This document shows, piece after piece, positions 50,813 through 59,159 of a DNA stretch of 59,159 nt. Within the stretch, counting starts at the first letter, position 1, and the number at the start of each line of letters is the position of its first letter. The DNA lies in contig QEVM01000005.1 in NCBI GenBank assembly GCA_003576805.1, positions 1 to 59,159 of the forward strand, given 5' to 3'. A program made the position numbers and the translations under genes. Origin of the DNA: Pseudomonadota bacterium (lineage in GTDB: Bacteria > Myxococcota_A > UBA9160 > PR03). The notes under the pieces are model-generated. The model did not search any database. It was not told where the DNA came from and worked only from the letters and a program-made list of their open reading frames with translations.

Positions 50813-53747
50813 CGGCCTGCGCCGCGCGCTCGACCAGCGCGGCGATCGTCCAGGGCGTCGGGATGCGGACGCGCTCGCCGTCGCGCGTGCGGAAGAGCAG
50901 GAAGCGCTGCTCGACCGCGCGGTCGAACAGGTCGCGCAGCAGCTCGACGTCGCGCCGGCAGTAGCGCTCGATCTCGTCGACGCGGCCCTCCTTCCACCAG
51001 GCGAGCGACTGCAGGCCGTCGGCGCCCTTCGGCACGCCGAGGTTCTCCTCGGCGAGATGGCCGAGCGGGAGCCGGAAGCCGATGCGGTCGCGGATCGCGT
51101 CGAGCACGTCGAAGGTCGGCAGGCGCGCGAGATCCCGATCGGTGTAGCCGCGCAGCACCTCGTAGTCGAAGCGGCGCACGTTGAAGCCGACCACGAGGTC
51201 CGCCTCCGCGAGCCGCGCGAGGAGGCCCTGCACCTCGCGCTCGCGCCAGCTCTCGAAGCGGCCGTCCGCGGCGTCCCACGTGACGGCGAGCGCGACGCGC
51301 ATCAGCTGGGCGTTGTGCCAGCCGCCGACCTCCTCGGCGCTGCGCTGCGTCTCGACGTCCACGAACACGAGCCGCGCGGGCCGGGCCGCGGGCGCAGGCT
51401 CCGCGGCGGCAGCGGCCGGCGGCGACGCCTCGGCGCGCGCGAGCTGCGGCAGCGGCTCGTGCGCGAGCAGCAGGCCGAGCGCGCGGATCGCGGCGGCCTT
51501 GTCGATCGGGCGATTGCCGCTGCCGCACTTCGGCGAGTGGACGCACGCGGGGCAGCCTTCCTCGCACGGGCAGTCGCGCACGCGCTCGAGCGTCGCCTCG
51601 AGCAGCGTCTCGACGCGCTCCCACAGGCTCGTCGCGAGGCCCATGCCGCCCGGCGCGCCGTCGTACAAAAAGATCGCGGCGCGCCCGACCTGCGCGTGCC
51701 CGAGCGTCGTGATGCCGCCCACGTCGTGGCGGTCGCAGAGCGCGAAGAGCGGGAACAGCGAGAGCGCCGCGTGCTCGACCGCGTGCAGGCCGCCCATCGG
51801 GTGCAGGCCCGCCGCGCGCAGCGCGGCCGGGATCTCGTCGGGGATCTCGAGCCAGATGCCGGTCGTCTCGATCGAGCTCGGCGGCAGCTCGAGCGGCTCG
51901 CTGCCGATCAGCTCCTGCCCGTGCACGCGCCGGCGCTCGAAGCCGGTGATGCGGGTCGTGACGCGGAGCCGCCCGCGCGCGAGGCGGAAGTGGCCCGCGG
52001 GCCGCGCGGCGTCGCGCGAGAGAATCTCGGTCTCCTTCTCCGAGACCGCGCGCGTGAACCACGGCGCGTCGACGGCGCGCACGCGCACGCGCTTCTCGTC
52101 GAGGTCGAGCTCGGTGACGAGGTACTGCCGGCCGCGGTGCAGGTAGATCGCGCCTTCGTGGCACTCGGCGAGCACGCGGCCGCCGCCGATCGTGCCGATC
52201 TCGACGGGGCGCTCCTGCTCGAGGTCGAGCTCGATGGCGTAGCTCGATCCCGCCTGGCGCAGGTCGACGTCGCGGTGCGGGCGCCGCCGCGACGCGAACC
52301 ACTCGGTGCCCGCCTCGCTGCGCAGCAGGCGCCCGCGCTCCTCGACCGCCTCGACGCTCGCGCGCACGCCGGGCTCGGCCAGCCACGCCTCGCCGGCGCG
52401 CAGCGGGATCTCGTCGGCCGCGCAGGGCAGGTGCGCGGCGGCGATCTCGACGTTGTTCGGGTCCACCACCGCGTGCTCGAACTCGCGCTCGAACAGCATG
52501 CGCGGATGCGACACCAGGTACTGGTCGAGCGCGTCGGGCTGCGCGATCAGCACGACGAGGCCTTCCTGCGCGCGCCCGACGCGGCCGGCGCGCTGCCAGG
52601 TCGCCATCTGGCTGCCCGGATATCCGACCAGGATGCACACGTCGAGGCCGCCGACGTCGATGCCCATCTCGAGCGCCGACGTCGAGATCACGCCGTCGAG
52701 CTTGCCGGAGAAGAGCTTCGCCTCGATCTCGCGCCGCTCCTCCGCGAGGAAGCCGGCGCGGTAGGACGACACGCGCTCGCGAAGCTGCGGCTCCGCCTCG
52801 ACGACCCAGGTGTGGATCAGCTCGGTGATGCGGCGCGCCTTGGTGAAGGCGATCGTGCGCAGGCCGAGCGAGATCGCGGCGCGGAACAGCTTGGCGGCCG
52901 CGGTGTAGGGCGAACCGTCGGGATTCACGAGCACCACGTGGCGGCGCGGGCGCGGCGCGCCGTCGGCCTCGATCACCGCGAAGGACCGCCCCGTGAGCGC
53001 CTGGGCGAGCTCGCCCGGGTTCGCGATCGTGGCCGACGCCGCGACGATCTGCGGGCGCGCGCCGTGGTGCGCAGCCGCGCGCAGCAGGCGCCGCAGCACC
53101 TGCGCGACGTGCGCGCCGAAGACGCCGCGATAGGTGTGCAGCTCGTCCACGACGACCAGCGCGAGCGACTCGAAGAAGCGACGCCAGCTCGCGTGCTGCG
53201 GCAGGATGCCCATGTGCAGCATGTCGGGCGTCGTCACCAGCACGCGCGGCGGGTGTTCGCGGATCTTCTTGCGGCGACTGGTCGGCGTGTCGCCGTCGTA
53301 GATCTCGACGACGCCCTCGGGCGACCAGCCGAGCGCGCGCACGTCGGCCTCGAGCCGGTCGCGCTGATCGCGCTCGAGCGCCTTCAGCGGGAACAGGTAG
53401 AGCGCGTGCGCGTGCTCGCCCGCGGCGAGCGAGCGCAGCACCGGGAGGTTGTAGACGAGCGTCTTGCCGCTCGCGGTCGGCGTGGCGAGCACGACGTCCT
53501 CGCCGGCGGCGAGGTGCGCGAGCGCGCGCGCCTGGTGCAGGTAGAGCGCGTCGACGCCGCGGCGCGCGAGCGCGGGCGCCAGGCGCTCGTAGCCCGGCGG
53601 CAGCGCGCCGAAGGCGGGCGGGCGCTCGGGCAGCACTTCGTGGTGGCGGAAGCCTTCGCGCAGGCCTTCCTGGTGGCGCAGCGCGTGCAACAGCTCGGCG
53701 ATCGCAGTGCGTGCGCCGCGCAGCGGATCCGGCAGGGAGATCGACAA
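50712..53747 (-). CDS. MrfA-type DEAD/DEAH helicase fused to MrfB-type DEDD exonuclease
   Basis: A 1011-residue fusion with TTG start. Residues 1-430: superfamily 2 helicase (Walker A TASGKT 91-96, DELH 201-204, SAT 238-240, motif VI QRAGRVGRA). Residues about 430-760: DUF1998/MrfA C-terminal domain with a Cys cluster C726, C728, C732, C735, C741. After an Ala/Pro linker, residues about 792-945 form an RNase-H-like exonuclease with D797-x-E799, D861 and Y929-x3-D933 (DEDDy). In Bacillus subtilis MrfA and MrfB are separate neighbours in mitomycin-damage repair; here both are one chain. The tail after 975 is basic and low in complexity. Confidence 0.92.
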   Translation of the reverse strand: MSISLPDPLRGARTAIAELLHALRHQEGLREGFRHHEVLPERPPAFGALPPGYERLAPALARRGVDALYLHQARALAHLAAGEDVVLATPTASGKTLVYNLPVLRSLAAGEHAHALYLFPLKALERDQRDRLEADVRALGWSPEGVVEIYDGDTPTSRRKKIREHPPRVLVTTPDMLHMGILPQHASWRRFFESLALVVVDELHTYRGVFGAHVAQVLRRLLRAAAHHGARPQIVAASATIANPGELAQALTGRSFAVIEADGAPRPRRHVVLVNPDGSPYTAAAKLFRAAISLGLRTIAFTKARRITELIHTWVVEAEPQLRERVSSYRAGFLAEERREIEAKLFSGKLDGVISTSALEMGIDVGGLDVCILVGYPGSQMATWQRAGRVGRAQEGLVVLIAQPDALDQYLVSHPRMLFEREFEHAVVDPNNVEIAAAHLPCAADEIPLRAGEAWLAEPGVRASVEAVEERGRLLRSEAGTEWFASRRRPHRDVDLRQAGSSYAIELDLEQERPVEIGTIGGGRVLAECHEGAIYLHRGRQYLVTELDLDEKRVRVRAVDAPWFTRAVSEKETEILSRDAARPAGHFRLARGRLRVTTRITGFERRRVHGQELIGSEPLELPPSSIETTGIWLEIPDEIPAALRAAGLHPMGGLHAVEHAALSLFPLFALCDRHDVGGITTLGHAQVGRAAIFLYDGAPGGMGLATSLWERVETLLEATLERVRDCPCEEGCPACVHSPKCGSGNRPIDKAAAIRALGLLLAHEPLPQLARAEASPPAAAAAEPAPAARPARLVFVDVETQRSAEEVGGWHNAQLMRVALAVTWDAADGRFESWREREVQGLLARLAEADLVVGFNVRRFDYEVLRGYTDRDLARLPTFDVLDAIRDRIGFRLPLGHLAEENLGVPKGADGLQSLAWWKEGRVDEIERYCRRDVELLRDLFDRAVEQRFLLFRTRDGERVRIPTPWTIAALVERAAQAATAAAPRGRESARRGSRSRDARARVEARAEAPR

Positions 53748-53925
53748 GGGGGGTCGCCTCGCCCGCGAGGCCGCGACGCGGTTCGCCGCCGTGAGCGGGA
53801 GCCGGCCGTGCCTCGAGAGTCGGTGGAGGCGGGGAGGACCGCCTCGCGCTCGAACGGGGGAGGTGGCGGCATCGTACCGGGCTCCGATGGCGGCCGCGAG
53901 CGGCGTCGCGCATGCTGCGCGCGCG

Positions 53926-54372
53926 ATGCGCGTCTCACTTCAGGCGCAGTACGCGATCTGCGGCGTCTTCGACCTCGCCTACAACGGGCGCGGCGAGCCG
54001 GTGCAGGTGCGCGTGATCGGCGAGCGACAGCGCATTCCGACCCGCTATCTCGAGCAGATCTTCCAGCGCCTGCGCCGCGCGCGCGTCGTGACGGGCAAGC
54101 GCGGTCCCGGCGGCGGCTACGTGCTCGCGCGCGCGGCGTCGGCGATCACGCTGCGCGACGTCGTCGAGGCCGTCGAAGGGCCGGCGCCCGACTGGATCGC
54201 GCGCGCGCCGGGCGACGCGCCCGCGCCGCACCGGCCCGACTTCTTGTGGCCGCTGCTCGCCGAGCGCTTCGCGGCGGCGCTGGCCGAGACCACGGTCGAC
54301 GCGCTGTGCCGCGACGCGGCCCGTGCGGCGGTCGCGCGCGACGACGCCGACGGCGGCATGTACTACATCTGA
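53926..54372 (+). CDS. Rrf2-family transcriptional regulator
   Basis: A 148-residue Rrf2 protein: MRVSLQAQYAICGVFDLAYN opening, winged helix (IPTRYLEQIFQRLRRARVV), wing KRGPGGGYVLAR and dimer helix ITLRDVVEAVEG. The three-Cys cluster of the iron-sulfur members (IscR, NsrR) is missing after the dimer helix, so it is not an Fe-S sensor of that kind. CymR, the cysteine regulator, is another Fe-S-free Rrf2 protein. Sulfur-carrier and ATP sulfurylase genes downstream make cysteine or sulfate control plausible. Confidence 0.88.
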   Translation: MRVSLQAQYAICGVFDLAYNGRGEPVQVRVIGERQRIPTRYLEQIFQRLRRARVVTGKRGPGGGYVLARAASAITLRDVVEAVEGPAPDWIARAPGDAPAPHRPDFLWPLLAERFAAALAETTVDALCRDAARAAVARDDADGGMYYI

Positions 54373-54384
54373 GTCGCGCGGCGC

Positions 54385-54669
54385 TCAGCGCGCCGGCGCG
54401 ATGCGCGCGGGATCCTCGAGCAGGATCTCGACGGGATTGCAGTCGAGCCCCGCCGCGATCCAGCAGAGCGTGCCGTACGAGACCGGCGCATTGCGCTCTT
54501 CGACGGCGCTCAACACGCGCGGCGCGACGCGCGCCGGAAGCCCGGTCGCGGCCTCGTTCGCTTCGTCGATGCGCCGTGCGAGCTCGCGCGGCGACCAGCC
54601 GCGCGCGTGGCGCAGACCGCGGATCGCGAGGCCGTCCGGGCGCACGAGGCGGTCGTCTTCGGAGGTCAT
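54385..54669 (-). CDS. Small helix-turn-helix (XRE-like) protein
   Basis: A 94-residue protein, ATG start, on the strand opposite its neighbours. Residues about 15-80 fit an XRE/Cro-type HTH (GLRHARGWSPRELARRID, then SAVEERNAPVSYGTLCWIAAGLDCNP), with a loop of about 15 residues between helices 2 and 3 that is longer than usual. No partner domain. Targets unknown; it may act locally on the divergent sulfur genes. Confidence 0.7.
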   Translation of the reverse strand: MTSEDDRLVRPDGLAIRGLRHARGWSPRELARRIDEANEAATGLPARVAPRVLSAVEERNAPVSYGTLCWIAAGLDCNPVEILLEDPARIAPAR

Positions 54670-54736
54670 GCGGCGTTTCTCCTGCTCGCGCGCAGGCTAG
54701 CCGTCCGCGCGCGCTGCGGGGCCAGCGCGCCTCGCC

Positions 54737-54742
54737 TAGACT
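54737..54742 (+). promoter_or_regulatory. Possible -10 element (TAGACT) for the sulfur-carrier gene
   Basis: CGCCTAGACTGCGCC lies 24 bases before the start codon, with a CGGAGG ribosome site between. It fits the TAnnnT leader pattern repeated in this window. Confidence 0.35.
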
Positions 54743-54766
54743 GCGCCCTCCACGCGGAGGACCTCG

Positions 54767-55042
54767 ATGACGGTGACGGTGCGCGTGCCGGCCGCGCTGC
54801 GCGCGCTCGCGGGCGGCCGCTCGGAGCTCGCGGCGCCGGCGGGCCGGCTGCGCGACGTGCTCGACGCGGTCGGCCGCGAGTCGCCGGCGCTGCTCGAGCG
54901 CGTCGTCGACGCGGGCGCGCTGCGGCGCCACGTCAACGTCTTCGTGAACGACGAGGACGTGAGATTTCGCGAGCTGCTCGACACGCCGGTCCGCGACGGC
55001 GACCGCGTCACGATCGTGCCGGCCATCGGCGGTGGGTGGTAG
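54767..55042 (+). CDS. MoaD/ThiS/CysO-like sulfur carrier with Trp-capped Gly tail
   Basis: A 91-residue ubiquitin-like sulfur carrier (beta-grasp). Opens TVTVRVPAALRALAGGRSEL and ends with VRDGDRVTIVPAIGGGW. Sulfur carriers must end in Gly-Gly to be adenylated and thiocarboxylated; here the Gly residues 88-90 are followed by a single Trp91. The JAMM-protease gene starts at the next base, so removal of the Trp by that enzyme before activation is a sensible prediction, as seen for capped carriers in other bacteria. Probable role: sulfide delivery for cysteine synthesis, as with CysO. Confidence 0.88.
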   Translation: MTVTVRVPAALRALAGGRSELAAPAGRLRDVLDAVGRESPALLERVVDAGALRRHVNVFVNDEDVRFRELLDTPVRDGDRVTIVPAIGGGW

Positions 55043-55546
55043 GTGCGCGGCCGCATCGAAGTCGATGCGCAGCAGCCTCCGATCCCGGTGCCGACCGCGG
55101 TGCTGAACGAGGTGTTCGCACACGCGCGCGAGGCGGAGCCCGAGGAGTGCTGCGGGCTCATCACCGGCGCGGACGACGCGCCGTACCGGCACGTCGTGCG
55201 CTGCCGCAACGACATGACGCTCTGGCACCAGCGCGACCCGGCCGCCCATCCGCGCGACGGCAGGGACGGCTTCTACATGAACGAGCTCGACTATCTGCGC
55301 GCCGAGGACGAGGCCGCCGCGCGCGGCGAGCGCGTCACCTGCGTCTACCACTCGCACGTCGAGGCCGGCGCGTACTTCTCGGAGATGGACCAGGACTTCG
55401 CGGGCCAGCCGCTCTTCCCGTTTCCCGACGCCCATCACCTGGTGGTGTCGGTGGTGGGCGGCAAGGTCGTGGACCAGGCGATCTTCCGGCGCGACGAGCA
55501 GAGCGGGCGCTTCGTCGGGCGCCTCGTCGCGCACGGCCGCTCGTGA
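55043..55546 (+). CDS. M67-family JAMM metallopeptidase (Mec-like)
   Basis: A 167-residue zinc protease. The JAMM set is complete: Glu35 in EPEECCGLI, then His103-x-His105-x7-Ser113-x2-Asp116 in YHSHVEAGAYFSEMD. In the Mec/CysO system such enzymes release cysteine from the carrier C-terminus; others trim a residue from a capped carrier. It begins at GTG immediately after the carrier stop, so the two are translated together. The stop shares one base with the next ATG (TGATG). Confidence 0.93.
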   Translation: MRGRIEVDAQQPPIPVPTAVLNEVFAHAREAEPEECCGLITGADDAPYRHVVRCRNDMTLWHQRDPAAHPRDGRDGFYMNELDYLRAEDEAAARGERVTCVYHSHVEAGAYFSEMDQDFAGQPLFPFPDAHHLVVSVVGGKVVDQAIFRRDEQSGRFVGRLVAHGRS

Positions 55547-56562
55547 TGCGCCGCGCCGCGCTCCTCGCCGTCGCGGCCGCGGCCGCCAGCGCCTGCGCGG
55601 GGCCCGGCACCGTCGACTTGAAGCGGCTGCCCGACTCGCCGCTCGCGGTGCTCTACCGCGAGGAGCGCATGGCGCTCGACCGCGTCGACGCGATCCGCGA
55701 CCTGCGCAAGCGCCGCACGCCGTCGCCGGCGGAGGGCGTGATCCGGCTCGAGACGCTCGACGCGATGTTCGGCGGCACGCCGGAGGCGCAGCGGCGGCTG
55801 CGCGACCTCGAGGGCCGCGCCGCGCTGGTCGATCCGCACACCGGCGACGCGACCGTCATCACGGGGCTGCCGCCCGGCGCGCGCCCGCTCGCGTGGTCGC
55901 CCGATCGCACGCGGCTGCTGCTGGCGGGCCGCTGGCGCGAGCAGGTGCAGCTCTTCGTGTGGACGCGCGCCACCGAGACCGCCGAGATCGCGACGTCGGG
56001 ACCGCGCGAGCATCCGATGGGCTGCCTGGGCCCGCACGGGCGGCTGGTGGCCGTCGAGGTGTGGCGCGTCGGGGCGTCGGTCGCCGGCCGCCTGCTCGCG
56101 ACGCCGCCCAACGGAGGCGGGCTGCGGCCGCTGACGCCCGGCCCGTCCGACATCCTGCCGACGTGCTCGCCCAAGGACACGCACGTCGCGTACGTGACCG
56201 CGAGCAGCGACGGCGCGACCGCGATCGCCGTGCTCGAGCTCGACGCGCCGGACGCCAAGCCGCGCGTGATCGCACGCGGCACCGATCCCGCGTTCACGCC
56301 GGACGGGGAGTGGATCGTGTACGCGTCGCGCACGGCGCACGGCATGCGGCTCTTCCGCATCCGCCCGGACGGCGCCGGCCGCACCGCGGTCGGACTCTCG
56401 CCCGACGACGAGAGTCACCCCGCGGTGTCGCCCGACGGCAGCTACGTGGCGTACGTGGTGAGCGACGACAACGATCGCGAGCGCCTGCGCGTGCGGCGTC
56501 TCGACGGCAGCGGAGACCGGCCGCTGGTGACGGACGGCGACGCGTCCGTCCCGGTCTGGTAG
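55546..56562 (+). CDS. Lipoprotein with WD40-like/TolB-type beta-propeller repeats
   Basis: A 338-residue protein with a lipoprotein-like signal (LLAVAAAAASACAG, Cys17). The chain shows repeated PD40-type strands: PLAWSPDRTRLLLAG, DILPTCSPKDTHVAYV, DPAFTPDGEWIVYAS, HPAVSPDGSYVAYVV. These are the blades of a TolB-like propeller facing the periplasm. Its place between the JAMM protease and ATP sulfurylase genes has no obvious sulfur meaning. Role unknown. Confidence 0.83.
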   Translation: MRRAALLAVAAAAASACAGPGTVDLKRLPDSPLAVLYREERMALDRVDAIRDLRKRRTPSPAEGVIRLETLDAMFGGTPEAQRRLRDLEGRAALVDPHTGDATVITGLPPGARPLAWSPDRTRLLLAGRWREQVQLFVWTRATETAEIATSGPREHPMGCLGPHGRLVAVEVWRVGASVAGRLLATPPNGGGLRPLTPGPSDILPTCSPKDTHVAYVTASSDGATAIAVLELDAPDAKPRVIARGTDPAFTPDGEWIVYASRTAHGMRLFRIRPDGAGRTAVGLSPDDESHPAVSPDGSYVAYVVSDDNDRERLRVRRLDGSGDRPLVTDGDASVPVW

Positions 56563-56572
56563 AGGAGGAGGA

Positions 56573-57832
56573 ATGACGGTGCAGGGCAGGGTGGATCTGG
56601 TTCCGGTGCACGGCGGGCTCGCGGAGCCCGTGGACCGCGTGGTGCCGCTCTCGCAGCGCGCGAAGCTGCTCGCGGAGGCGGCGAAGCTGCCGTCGATCGC
56701 GGTGACGAAGGCGGATCTCTCGACGGTGCACCGCATCGCGGACGGCACGCTCTCGCCGCTCGAGGGCCCGATGGGCCGCGACGCCTGGCACCGCGTGCTC
56801 GACGAGGGCGTCGTGCTGTGCGGCGGCAAGCGCTACGCGTGGGGCATCCCGCTCGCGCTCCCCGTGACCGACGCCGAGGCGCGCGCGCTCGCGGCCGGCG
56901 GCTCCGCGGCGATGCGCGCGGAGTCGGGCGACGTCGTCGCCGTGCTCGACGAGGTCGAGCTGTTCGAGTGGGACAAGCCGAAGTACGTGCGAGGCGTGTA
57001 CCTGACGGAGCGCGTCGATCACCCCGGCGGCCGCATGGCGATGGACGACGCGCGCACGAAGCTCGTCGGCGGCCGGCTGCGCGCGCTGCCGCAGGAGCAG
57101 CGCCCCGAGTGGACGATCTTCTCGCCGCGCCTGACGCGCGCCTTCATCCGCGACAAGAAGTGGCAGCGCGCGCTGGCGTTCCAGACGCGCAATCCGCTGC
57201 ACCGCGCGCACGAGTACGCGCTCGTGGCCGGCGTCGAGCGGCTCACGCGCGAAGGCTTCTTCACGGGCGTCGTGCTGAATCCGCTCGTCGGCGAGCTGAA
57301 GGGCGACGACGTGCCGGCCGCGACGCGCATGCGCTGCTACCGCGCGCTGCACGACGGCAAGCTGCTCGGCGTCGGCGACAAGGACGAGTCGCTGTGGAAG
57401 TCGGTCGGCTACGACCTGACCGAGGTCTTCGAGGTGCTGCCGCTCGACATCAAGATGTTCTACGGCGGGCCGAAGGAAGCGGTCATGCACGCGGTCTACC
57501 GGCAGAACCACGGCTTCAGCCATCTGGTGATCGGCCGCAAGCACGCCGACGCGCCCTTCGCGGACGGCTCGCCGATCTGGGGCGACTTCGATGCGCAGCA
57601 GGTGTTCGACTCGCTGCCCGGAGAGCTGCACCTCGCGCCCTGCAAGATCGGCTTCGCCGCGTTCTACGAGTCGATCGGGCGGGTCGACCTCACCGACGAC
57701 CACCCGAACGAGAAGCCGTTCGCGATCAGCGGCACGAAGGTGCGCGAGCAGCTCCAGAAGGGCGAGCGCCCGGATCCCCGGATCATCCGCCCGGAGATCT
57801 CCGAGATCCTGATCGAAGCCTATCGGGCATGA
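56573..57832 (+). CDS. sat: Sulfate adenylyltransferase (ATP sulfurylase)
   Basis: A 419-residue Sat-type enzyme forming adenosine 5'-phosphosulfate from sulfate and ATP. It shows [11 protein letters not shown] (204-214), the nucleotide/sulfate-binding motif, the second motif LVIGRKHAD with AGVG-equivalent region, and [14 protein letters not shown] near the end. The homo-oligomeric Sat form (not CysDN) is found in dissimilatory and many assimilatory organisms. GAGGAGG just before ATG 56573. It ties the upstream sulfur-carrier genes to sulfate assimilation. Confidence 0.96.
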   Translation: MTVQGRVDLVPVHGGLAEPVDRVVPLSQRAKLLAEAAKLPSIAVTKADLSTVHRIADGTLSPLEGPMGRDAWHRVLDEGVVLCGGKRYAWGIPLALPVTDAEARALAAGGSAAMRAESGDVVAVLDEVELFEWDKPKYVRGVYLTERVDHPGGRMAMDDARTKLVGGRLRALPQEQRPEWTIFSPRLTRAFIRDKKWQRALAFQTRNPLHRAHEYALVAGVERLTREGFFTGVVLNPLVGELKGDDVPAATRMRCYRALHDGKLLGVGDKDESLWKSVGYDLTEVFEVLPLDIKMFYGGPKEAVMHAVYRQNHGFSHLVIGRKHADAPFADGSPIWGDFDAQQVFDSLPGELHLAPCKIGFAAFYESIGRVDLTDDHPNEKPFAISGTKVREQLQKGERPDPRIIRPEISEILIEAYRA

Positions 57833-57841
57833 GGGCAGCGC

Positions 57842-58957
57842 ATGCGCATCGGCGTCCCGAGGGAGACCAAGGACAACGAGTACCGCGTCGGGCTGACGCC
57901 CGACGGCGCGCGCCAGCTCGCCGGGCGCGGACACGACGTCCTGATCGAGCGGAGCGCGGGCGTGGGCAGCGGCTTCGCCGACGAGCAGTACACGCAGGCG
58001 GGCGCGCGGATCGCGGACGTCGAGGAGGTCTGGAGCGCGCCCGAGATCGTGGTGAAGGTGAAGGAGCCGAACGCGCAGGAGGTGAAGCGCCTGCGCGCCG
58101 GCCAGACGCTCTACGCGTATCTGCATCTCGCGCCCGACGAGGCGCTGACGCGCGGGCTGCTCGGCGCCGGCGTGATCGGCATCGCGTACGAGACCATCCA
58201 GCTCGCCGACGGCACCTTCCCCGTGCTGGCGCCGATGAGCGAGGTGGCCGGGCGGCTCGCGATCCAGATCGGCGTCGGGTTTCTGCAGAAGGACCGGGGC
58301 GGGAAGGGGCTGCTGATCGGCGGCGTCCCGGGCGTGCCGCGCGGCCGCGTGACGGTGGTCGGCGCGGGCATCGTCGGCATCAACGCGGTGCGCGTCGCGC
58401 ACGCGCTCGGCGCCGAGGTGACGGTGCTCGACGTCGACATGCGGCGGCTCACCTACCTCTACGACCTCTTCCACGGCGAGATCGGGACGCTCTACAGCAA
58501 CCGCTCGAACATCGAGCGCTCGGTCGCCGAGAGCGACCTCCTCGTCGGCGCCGTCTACCTGCGCGGCCGGCGCGCGCCGCAGCTGGTGACCGAGGCGATG
58601 GTGCGGACCATGCAGCCGGGCAGCGTGATCGCCGACGTCGCGGTGGACCAGGGCGGCTGCATCGAGACGATCCATCCGACCACGCACTCGAACCCGACCT
58701 ATCTCGTGCACGACGTGATCCACTACGGCGTCGCCAACATGCCCGCGGCGGTGCCGCGCACGTCGACGTTCGCGCTCACCAACACGACGCTGCCCTATCT
58801 CGAGCACATGGCGGAACAGGGCGTGGCGGCCGCGCTCCGCAGCGACCCCGCGCTCGCGCTCGGCGCCAACGTCTGGCGCGGCGAGGTGGTGTGCGACGGC
58901 GTCGCCGAGGCGCACGGCCTGCCGCTGCGCGCGCTCGGCGAGGTGCTGGGCGCGTAG
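57842..58957 (+). CDS. ald: Alanine dehydrogenase
   Basis: A 371-residue NAD-dependent L-alanine dehydrogenase interconverting alanine and pyruvate plus ammonia. N-terminal [20 protein letters not shown], catalytic Lys in VKVKEP and His in YLHLAPD, Rossmann motif [17 protein letters not shown] with Asp in VLDVDMRRL, and [12 protein letters not shown]. Length is exactly typical. It lies 9 bases after sat, so probably co-transcribed, although the pathways differ. Confidence 0.96.
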   Translation: MRIGVPRETKDNEYRVGLTPDGARQLAGRGHDVLIERSAGVGSGFADEQYTQAGARIADVEEVWSAPEIVVKVKEPNAQEVKRLRAGQTLYAYLHLAPDEALTRGLLGAGVIGIAYETIQLADGTFPVLAPMSEVAGRLAIQIGVGFLQKDRGGKGLLIGGVPGVPRGRVTVVGAGIVGINAVRVAHALGAEVTVLDVDMRRLTYLYDLFHGEIGTLYSNRSNIERSVAESDLLVGAVYLRGRRAPQLVTEAMVRTMQPGSVIADVAVDQGGCIETIHPTTHSNPTYLVHDVIHYGVANMPAAVPRTSTFALTNTTLPYLEHMAEQGVAAALRSDPALALGANVWRGEVVCDGVAEAHGLPLRALGEVLGA

Positions 58958-59159
58958 TCAGAGCATGCGCAGGCGCGGCGCCGACGCGCGCGCCAGCAGG
59001 GCGGCCGGTCCGCCGCCGTCGTCGTCGGGATGGTGCGCGTGCCCGAACACGAGGTCGGCGTGCGCCTCGCCGTCTTCCTTGGCCGCGCTCTCCGCGATCG
59101 CGCGCGCCAGCCGCGCCACGCGCTCGGCGGGCTGCGCGCCGGGCTCGGGCAGCAGCGCG
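58958..59159 (-). CDS. C-terminal part of an unidentified gene (possible metallophosphoesterase)
   Basis: The minus strand is open from the window edge to TGA at 58960-58958, giving 66 residues. It contains [15 protein letters not shown], which resembles the C-terminal Gly-His-x-His metal motif of metallophosphoesterases, and a helix rich in Arg and Ala before it. The gene start lies outside the window. Both coding status and family are tentative. Confidence 0.4.
   Translation of the reverse strand, partial: ALLPEPGAQPAERVARLARAIAESAAKEDGEAHADLVFGHAHHPDDDGGGPAALLARASAPRLRML

Overview
The window is about 59 kb of very GC-rich (roughly 70-75% by eye) bacterial chromosome. It is almost fully coding, with both strands used. 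KdsA, an exosortase, lipoprotein signal peptides and an ABC-type polysaccharide exporter indicate a Gram-negative cell. Gene content and style (many GTG/TTG starts, PilZ, coiled-coil methyltransferases, eukaryote-type class I aldolase) suggest a deltaproteobacterial-like lineage such as Myxococcota, Binatota or relatives. That placement is inference. I see no phage, transposase, CRISPR array or rRNA.

Layout. 1-7.2 kb: a 5'-truncated glycerate 2-kinase, two tandem exported paralogues, a class I fructose-bisphosphate aldolase, a flavin reductase, two SDRs, a small exported protein and a zinc alcohol dehydrogenase. 7.3-10.9 kb (minus strand): the glycolytic operon gap-pgk-tpiA-secG followed by tRNA-Leu(GAG). 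11-16.4 kb: a penicillin-acylase-family hydrolase, a Y-family polymerase homologue that has lost its catalytic acids, a PilZ protein and a GpgS-like glycosyltransferase. 16.4-40.8 kb: a large surface-glycan region containing kdsA, a GT-C membrane protein, an undecaprenyl-phosphate sugar transferase, five further glycosyltransferase genes (one a GT2-GT4 fusion), an exosortase/EpsI fusion, Wzm and Wzt, three methyltransferases (two with a shared coiled-coil repeat), two SGNH proteins, a sulfatase-like protein and a secreted 52-residue-repeat protein. 40.8-46.2 kb: lon, tRNA-Leu(CAG), RNase R and an AhpC/TSA-like thioredoxin-fold protein. 46.2-53.7 kb (minus strand): a sugar aminotransferase, a GT4, an ABC-F ATPase and a helicase-exonuclease fusion resembling MrfA plus MrfB. 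53.9-59 kb: a sulfur-assimilation group (Rrf2 regulator, MoaD/CysO-like sulfur carrier, JAMM protease, lipoprotein, ATP sulfurylase), then alanine dehydrogenase and the tail of an unidentified gene.

How the genes fit together. In the glycan region most genes from kdsA onward overlap by a few bases (GTGA or TTGA junctions), so they are probably translationally coupled. The set is what an ABC-transporter-dependent polysaccharide pathway needs: priming on undecaprenyl phosphate, chain extension by GT2/GT4 enzymes, export by Wzm/Wzt with a C-terminal carbohydrate-binding domain, and end or side modification by methyltransferases and SGNH proteins. The most interesting feature is the methyltransferase that directly follows wzt. 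It carries a long coiled coil built on an exact 21-residue repeat and resembles the WbdD chain-terminator and molecular-ruler arrangement, but without a kinase domain.

The other strong leads are the inactivated DNA polymerase with a terminal clamp-binding motif, the single-chain MrfA-MrfB fusion, and the MoaD-like protein whose Gly-Gly tail is capped by Trp next to its probable JAMM protease.
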